58,149 nt of DNA from Cyanobacteria bacterium UBA2566 (GTDB lineage Bacteria; Cyanobacteriota; Cyanobacteriia; Cyanobacteriales; Desertifilaceae): positions 1 through 58,149 of the forward strand of contig DDLS01000154.1 of NCBI GenBank assembly GCA_002340255.1, read 5' to 3'. Numbering within the stretch: position 1 is the stretch's first letter; each line of letters opens with the position of its first letter. The position numbers were made by a program, and so were the translations under genes. Below, piece by piece: positions 54,573 to 58,149 of this stretch. The notes beneath the pieces were generated by a model, which worked only from the letters and a program-made list of their open reading frames with translations, ran no database searches and was not told the DNA's origin.

Positions 54573-55097
54573 ATGTTCAGTCCCCCCCCCGATCGCTATT
54601 TTCCCAGAGCGCCTCTGTCACGACGGACAGCAGCGTTTGCTATAGATTTGGCTACGATTTGGCTCTTTTGTGCGATCGCCGGTAGGAGTTTGTTTTTACT
54701 AGCCTTTCTCTTAGCTTGGTTTACGGCTCGAATTTTTATTGTCCTCAAAAACAAAGGGCAAAGTCTGGGACGCTATGCTTTTGATCTGCGAGTGGTAGAC
54801 CAAACGGGACGGACTCCCCTATTTTCTGACTTATTAAAACGGGAAGCCGTTCTCGGACTCGCCTCAATGTTGGCCTTGATCGGATTTAATTCTCTCAATC
54901 CAGCCAATGCCTGGTCACTGCTGTTAATCTTACCCCTAGGGGTCGATTGTGGCTGGGCCTTTGCCGAAACCAATTGGCGACAAGCCTTTCATGACCAAGT
55001 AGCAGGGACTTTGATGATTCAAACCCGTCGTGGTTATTCCTTAGATTTGAAACTCAAACAAATAGTTGCACAATTACAAAGACGTATGAGACAATAG
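54573..55097 (+). CDS. RDD family membrane protein
   Basis: The protein is 174 aa from ATG 54573; the frame is open from a TTG at 54546. The RDD signature is seen as RRTAAFAIDL near residues 17-26, with conserved Arg and Asp at the start of the first membrane helix. Hydrophobic segments lie at about 22-60 (two helices) and 100-135, and the second half has GRYAFDLRVVD, typical of the family. The C-terminus is basic and probably cytoplasmic. Function is unknown; some RDD proteins have been linked to ion transport. It precedes the ribosomal protein genes on the same strand by 47 bases. Confidence 0.85.
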   Translation: MFSPPPDRYFPRAPLSRRTAAFAIDLATIWLFCAIAGRSLFLLAFLLAWFTARIFIVLKNKGQSLGRYAFDLRVVDQTGRTPLFSDLLKREAVLGLASMLALIGFNSLNPANAWSLLLILPLGVDCGWAFAETNWRQAFHDQVAGTLMIQTRRGYSLDLKLKQIVAQLQRRMRQ

Positions 55098-55144
55098 GAA
55101 ATTGTGTTTAATTAACTCTAAAAACTTTTAGCGCCCGTAAAGCT

Positions 55145-55339
55145 ATGGCTAAGAATAAAGGTGTCCGCATTACTGTGACCCTAGAATGTACAGAGTGTCG
55201 CAGTAACTTGGCGAAGCGATCGCCAGGTGTCTCTCGGTATACAACCAAGAAGAATCGTCGTAACACGACGGGCCGATTAGAGCTGAAAAAGTTCTGCCCC
55301 CACTGTAACGCCCATACAACCCACAAGGAAATTAAATAA
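55145..55339 (+). CDS. rpmG: 50S ribosomal protein L33
   Basis: A 64-aa basic protein, full length for L33. It keeps two zinc-ribbon cysteine pairs (CTEC near 14-17 and CPHC near 51-54) and the typical start MAKNKGVRITVTLEC, so it is the C+ (zinc-binding) form. It is followed 71 bases later by rpsR, the usual cyanobacterial and plastid gene pair. Confidence 0.97.
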   Translation: MAKNKGVRITVTLECTECRSNLAKRSPGVSRYTTKKNRRNTTGRLELKKFCPHCNAHTTHKEIK

Positions 55340-55410
55340 CCTCCAGTTGCTTATTTTGAGTTGCTGGAATTAAGCCCATTGTCCCCAGAATATCAACCGA
55401 GATCGAATCT

Positions 55411-55629
55411 ATGTCAAATTACTACAGAAAACGGGTTTCCCCGATTCAACCCAAAGAAAAAATTGATTACAAAGATGTGGATTTACTCCGTAAATACATC
55501 ACTGAAAGAGGTAAGATTTTGCCTCGTAGAATTACGGGATTAACCTGTAAGCAACAACGTGCCCTAACAGCAGCCATTAAACGGGCGCGGCTGATTGCCC
55601 TATTACCCTTTGTCAACCAAGAAGGTTAA
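55411..55629 (+). CDS. rpsR: 30S ribosomal protein S18
   Basis: A 72-aa basic protein with the S18 core: YKDVDLLRKYITERGKILPR, then ITGLTCKQQRALTAAIKRAR, and a short hydrophobic end (LIALLPFV). Length and sequence are normal for cyanobacteria. The start at 55411 agrees with the family's MSNYYRKR beginning. It is likely co-transcribed with rpmG and the ribonuclease gene downstream. Confidence 0.97.
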   Translation: MSNYYRKRVSPIQPKEKIDYKDVDLLRKYITERGKILPRRITGLTCKQQRALTAAIKRARLIALLPFVNQEG

Positions 55630-55772
55630 GCAGCGGAGTCGGGATGGGTAAAATCAGCACATCCTATGGAGAAAAGTTGGACAGAGAAGAATTCTGAACT
55701 AGGAAAGTTAACTCTGCCAAAGACTGGTAAATTAAGGCTGTGATGTTGTGAATCAATCCCTAGGATAGTGCT

Positions 55773-57794
55773 GTGGAGAAGGGAAGGCTAATTGAATTTA
55801 GACTCAATGGGGAACGGCGACTGGCAGTAGCCGATCGCCCAGAAGGAAAGAAAAATTGGGTAGTAATTGACGAAGGCGCTCATAGTCATACGATTAAGCG
55901 CCAACAGATTACCTATGAAGTGGCGGGAGAAGCTTATACCCCCTCAGATATTCCCCGGTTCCTCAAAGAAGTAGGGCCCTATCTTGACCCATCCAACTTA
56001 GAAGTAGCCTGGGAACTGTTGGTAGAAGCGGGGGAAGCGGTAACCCCCGAAGAACTAGCTCAGTTGCTCTATAGCGATCAAAGTCCTCCCTTGTGTTATG
56101 CCGCCCATTGCTTATTGGTTGAAGATAAGCTTTACTTTAAGCAAAAGGGCGATCGCTATGAACCCCGCCCGAGTAGTTTAGTCGCGGAAATTCAGCACCA
56201 AACAGAAGTTCAACAACAACGGCAACAAGAAGCCCTTGATTTTCTAGATCGCCTCAATCGGGCCCTAGCGGGAGAAGTGTTAGAGTGGACAAATAGCGAT
56301 CGCTCCCGTCTAGAGGCGATCGAGAAATACGCTATCCATGGTAATAGCACAGAAGGGTTTAAACCGTCGGCGATCGTTGGCGAAACCCTAACAGCCCTCA
56401 ATCGTCCCGATACCCCCCAAGCCTGCTTCGATCTCTTAGTTGCTTTGGGGATATGGAGTCCCCACGAAAACCTATTTCTGCGGCGGAGTCAAATTCCAAC
56501 TCAATTCTCAACAAAGGTACTCGAAGTGGCCCAAGGTTGTCTTCAAAATCCTCCGGATGACCCGGACTCCAACCGCCTAGACCTCACCCATCTTAAGGTC
56601 TATACCATTGACGATGAAAGTACCAAAGAAATTGACGATGGTTTGAGCATTGAATACCTAGACGATGCTCAAATTCGGGTCTGGATTCACATTGCCGATC
56701 CCACAAGATGGTTAACCCTTGGAGATGAACTAGACCTAGATGCTAGACGGCGAGGGACTACCATTTATACCCCCACCGGCATGATTTCCATGTTTCCCTC
56801 AGAATTGGCCACCGGCCCCATGAGTTTAATTCAAGGGAAAGAATGCTGTGCCCTCAGTTTTGGTGTAATTTTAGATCGAGAAGGGGCGATCGCCGACTAC
56901 ACCATCCACGCCACCCTCATCAAACCCACCTACCGCCTCACCTACGACGATGTAGAAGAAATGCTCCATCTGGGCGTTCCTGCCGAACCAGAAATCGCCA
57001 CCCTTGCCACCCTCGCCAAACTGCGGCAAACCTGGCGCACAGCCCAAGGCGCAATCAACATCTCCATACCCGAAGCCTCCATCAAAGTCAAAGACGACGA
57101 AGTAACCATCACCCTGCTCGAAGATGCCATCTCTCGGCAACTTGTCGCCGAAATGATGATCCTCGCCGGAGAAGTTACCGGACGTTATGGTTCTACCCAT
57201 CAACTCCCCTTTCCCTTCCGTTCCCAACCCCAACCCGAACTTCCCCCAGCCGAAGAACTCATGCAACTCCCCGCAGGGCCTGTCCGCTCCTGCGCCCTAC
57301 GTCGTTGTATGCCCCGCAGTGAAATGAGCATTACCCCCGCCCGTCACGCCAGTCTCGGACTCGACTTTTACACTCAAGTGACCTCCCCCATCCGGCGCTA
57401 CATGGACTTACTGACCCACTTCCAACTCAAAGCCCATCTGCGTGGCGACCCCCTACCCTTCTCCGAAGCCAAACTGCAAGAACTCATGGCTGCCATTGCT
57501 CCCAGCACCCAAGAAGCCAACTGGGTCGAACGTCAAACCAACCGGTATTGGGGATTAGAATTTCTGCGTCGCCATCTCGATCAAGTTTGGCAAGGTTTAG
57601 TCCTGCGCTGGTTACGGGAAAATGACAATTTAGCCCTGGTTTTATTAGAAGAGCTGGGTTTAGAAATGGCCATTCGCTTTACCAACCCGGTAGCTCCTGG
57701 CGATTATATCGAGCTTAAAGTCACCTATGCTGACCCCAGAGAAGATGTAGTTCATTTTCAGCATGTCTTAGAACCGGCAGCTTTAGAATCTTGA
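55773..57794 (+). CDS. RNB-domain 3'-5' exoribonuclease (RNase II/R family)
   Basis: The protein is 673 aa. A GTG start at 55773 gives MEKGRLIEFRLNGERR, the usual N-terminus of the cyanobacterial enzyme, with an AGGA about 10 bases before it. The RNB catalytic domain begins near residue 268, with the metal-binding acidic motif TIDDESTKEIDDG (Asp280, Asp288, Asp289). The RNB C-terminal part includes the RRYMDLLTHFQL-type segment near 543-554. The N-terminal 260 residues hold winged-helix/cold-shock-like regions; a C-terminal S1 domain is short or degenerate. It degrades structured or unstructured RNA processively from the 3' end. It lies 143 bases after rpsR, a neighbourhood seen in many cyanobacteria. 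Confidence 0.93.
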   Translation: MEKGRLIEFRLNGERRLAVADRPEGKKNWVVIDEGAHSHTIKRQQITYEVAGEAYTPSDIPRFLKEVGPYLDPSNLEVAWELLVEAGEAVTPEELAQLLYSDQSPPLCYAAHCLLVEDKLYFKQKGDRYEPRPSSLVAEIQHQTEVQQQRQQEALDFLDRLNRALAGEVLEWTNSDRSRLEAIEKYAIHGNSTEGFKPSAIVGETLTALNRPDTPQACFDLLVALGIWSPHENLFLRRSQIPTQFSTKVLEVAQGCLQNPPDDPDSNRLDLTHLKVYTIDDESTKEIDDGLSIEYLDDAQIRVWIHIADPTRWLTLGDELDLDARRRGTTIYTPTGMISMFPSELATGPMSLIQGKECCALSFGVILDREGAIADYTIHATLIKPTYRLTYDDVEEMLHLGVPAEPEIATLATLAKLRQTWRTAQGAINISIPEASIKVKDDEVTITLLEDAISRQLVAEMMILAGEVTGRYGSTHQLPFPFRSQPQPELPPAEELMQLPAGPVRSCALRRCMPRSEMSITPARHASLGLDFYTQVTSPIRRYMDLLTHFQLKAHLRGDPLPFSEAKLQELMAAIAPSTQEANWVERQTNRYWGLEFLRRHLDQVWQGLVLRWLRENDNLALVLLEELGLEMAIRFTNPVAPGDYIELKVTYADPREDVVHFQHVLEPAALES

Positions 57795-57808
57795 TCCTTG
57801 GATGTCCA

Positions 57809-57837
57809 AAGCCTTTAGGACTAGGGCGTAAAGGCTT
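57809..57837 (+). terminator. Perfect inverted repeat 14 bases after the ribonuclease stop
   Basis: Arms AAGCCTTTA (57809-57817) and TAAAGGCTT (57829-57837) match over all 9 bases, with an 11-base loop. No T-run follows, so it may be a factor-dependent terminator or a hairpin protecting the mRNA 3' end rather than a classical intrinsic terminator. Confidence 0.45.
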
Positions 57838-58110
57838 GAGTACTTCCCAGGAAGGCATCACTTAAATCACTGGGATAAGATGGTCGTTGAGGATGGACAA
57901 TTTCTGGTCAGCGACTCATAGCACTATTGAGACTCAATTCTGGCTATTCTCATACTTAATCGATTGAGTGTACCATTTCTTTATATTTCCTTTACATATC
58001 AGCTCTGAGAATGGGTGGTAGAGTGGATTTAGGTAGATTTTAGGTAGAGCATAGCCTTCCAAGCTGAATATGGGGATGAGAGTTCCTTTACCCATAAGGC
58101 TATAAGAGCA
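57838..58110. other. Intergenic region without recognisable genes
   Basis: From the ribonuclease stop to the tRNA end there are 316 bases. Apart from the hairpin at 57809-57837, I see no coding potential with a start signal, no repeat and no clear promoter. The minus-strand reading frame across 57934-58146 runs through the tRNA and is not a gene. Confidence 0.5.
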
Positions 58111-58149
58111 AGCGGGTAGGGGGAATCGAACCCCGAAGATGTTCATCCC
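58111..58149 (-). tRNA. 3' part of a tRNA (isotype undecided), cut by the window end
   Basis: Read on the minus strand, the T loop is GGTTCGATTCC flanked by G- and C-runs, followed by TACCCGC as the 3' strand of an acceptor stem (5' partner GCGGGTA expected outside the window). The next base is T and no CCA is encoded. The bases before the T arm (GATG-AA-CATC) could pair as a small variable arm, which suggests a class II tRNA, while a T discriminator would fit Gly. The two hints conflict, so I leave the isotype open. Confidence 0.6.

Noticed and set aside
1..58149. Mobile elements, CRISPR arrays and rRNA genes
   Set aside because: No transposase-like frame, no regularly spaced repeat array and no rRNA-like sequence were seen anywhere in the window.

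Overview
The window is cyanobacterial. Octamers of the HIP1 type (GCGATCGC) are scattered through it. The conserved genes are typical of the phylum: DUF1830 and DUF4079 proteins, a DICT-domain protein, pentapeptide repeats, and an L33-S18-RNase II block. It is dominated by one complete, colinear type I PKS/NRPS cluster of about 48 kb on the minus strand, flanked on both sides by ordinary chromosomal genes. The architecture agrees with what I remember of the looekeyolides, so a Roseofilum-like filamentous cyanobacterium is a plausible host; that assignment is an inference.

Layout, left to right. 1-1.6 kb: a small membrane protein, a DUF4079 membrane protein and a DUF1830 protein (all minus), with a hairpin terminator at the extreme left. 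1.86-3.46 kb: a plus-strand radical SAM protein that converges tail to tail with the cluster, both genes using one shared TTAA for their stops. 3.46-51.7 kb: the cluster, transcribed right to left. 51.95-57.8 kb: plus-strand DICT/HD-like sensor, pentapeptide-repeat protein, response regulator, RDD protein, rpmG, rpsR and an RNB-type ribonuclease. 58.11 kb to the end: the 3' part of a tRNA on the minus strand.

Assembly line in transcription order. Module 1: KS-AT-cMT-KR-ACP. Module 2: KS-AT-KR-ACP. Module 3: KS-AT(dead)-cMT-KR(dead)-ACP. Module 4, split over two proteins: KS-AT, then MT(probable O-MT)-KR-ACP. Module 5: KS-AT-cMT-KR-ACP. Module 6: KS-AT-MT(probable O-MT)-KR-ACP. Then an NRPS protein, C-[A remnant]-A(alpha-keto-acid type)-KR-PCP; a PhyH-type Fe/2OG dioxygenase; and a terminal NRPS, C-A(Leu)-PCP-E-C-PCP-TE. 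There is no DH, no ER and no recognisable loading module.

Predicted logic. Six two-carbon extensions make a polyol chain with C-methyls from modules 1, 3 and 5, O-methyls from modules 4 and 6 and one retained ketone from module 3. An alpha-keto acid is loaded, reduced to an alpha-hydroxy acid and acylated through its oxygen. D-leucine follows (A-domain code DAWFLGNVV plus an E domain), and the thioesterase closes the ring. Closure through the starter-derived C13 hydroxyl gives 13 C + O + 3 + 3 = a 20-membered ring. That is the ring size, and the pair of residues (2-hydroxy-methionine-type acid plus D-Leu), I recall for looekeyolides. The most unusual points are the Ser-to-Asp and internally deleted AT of module 3, the dead KR beside it, the A-domain relic before the keto-acid A domain, the A-less terminal C-PCP-TE, KR domains with His for the catalytic Tyr in modules 1 and 5, and a first KS of a different lineage.
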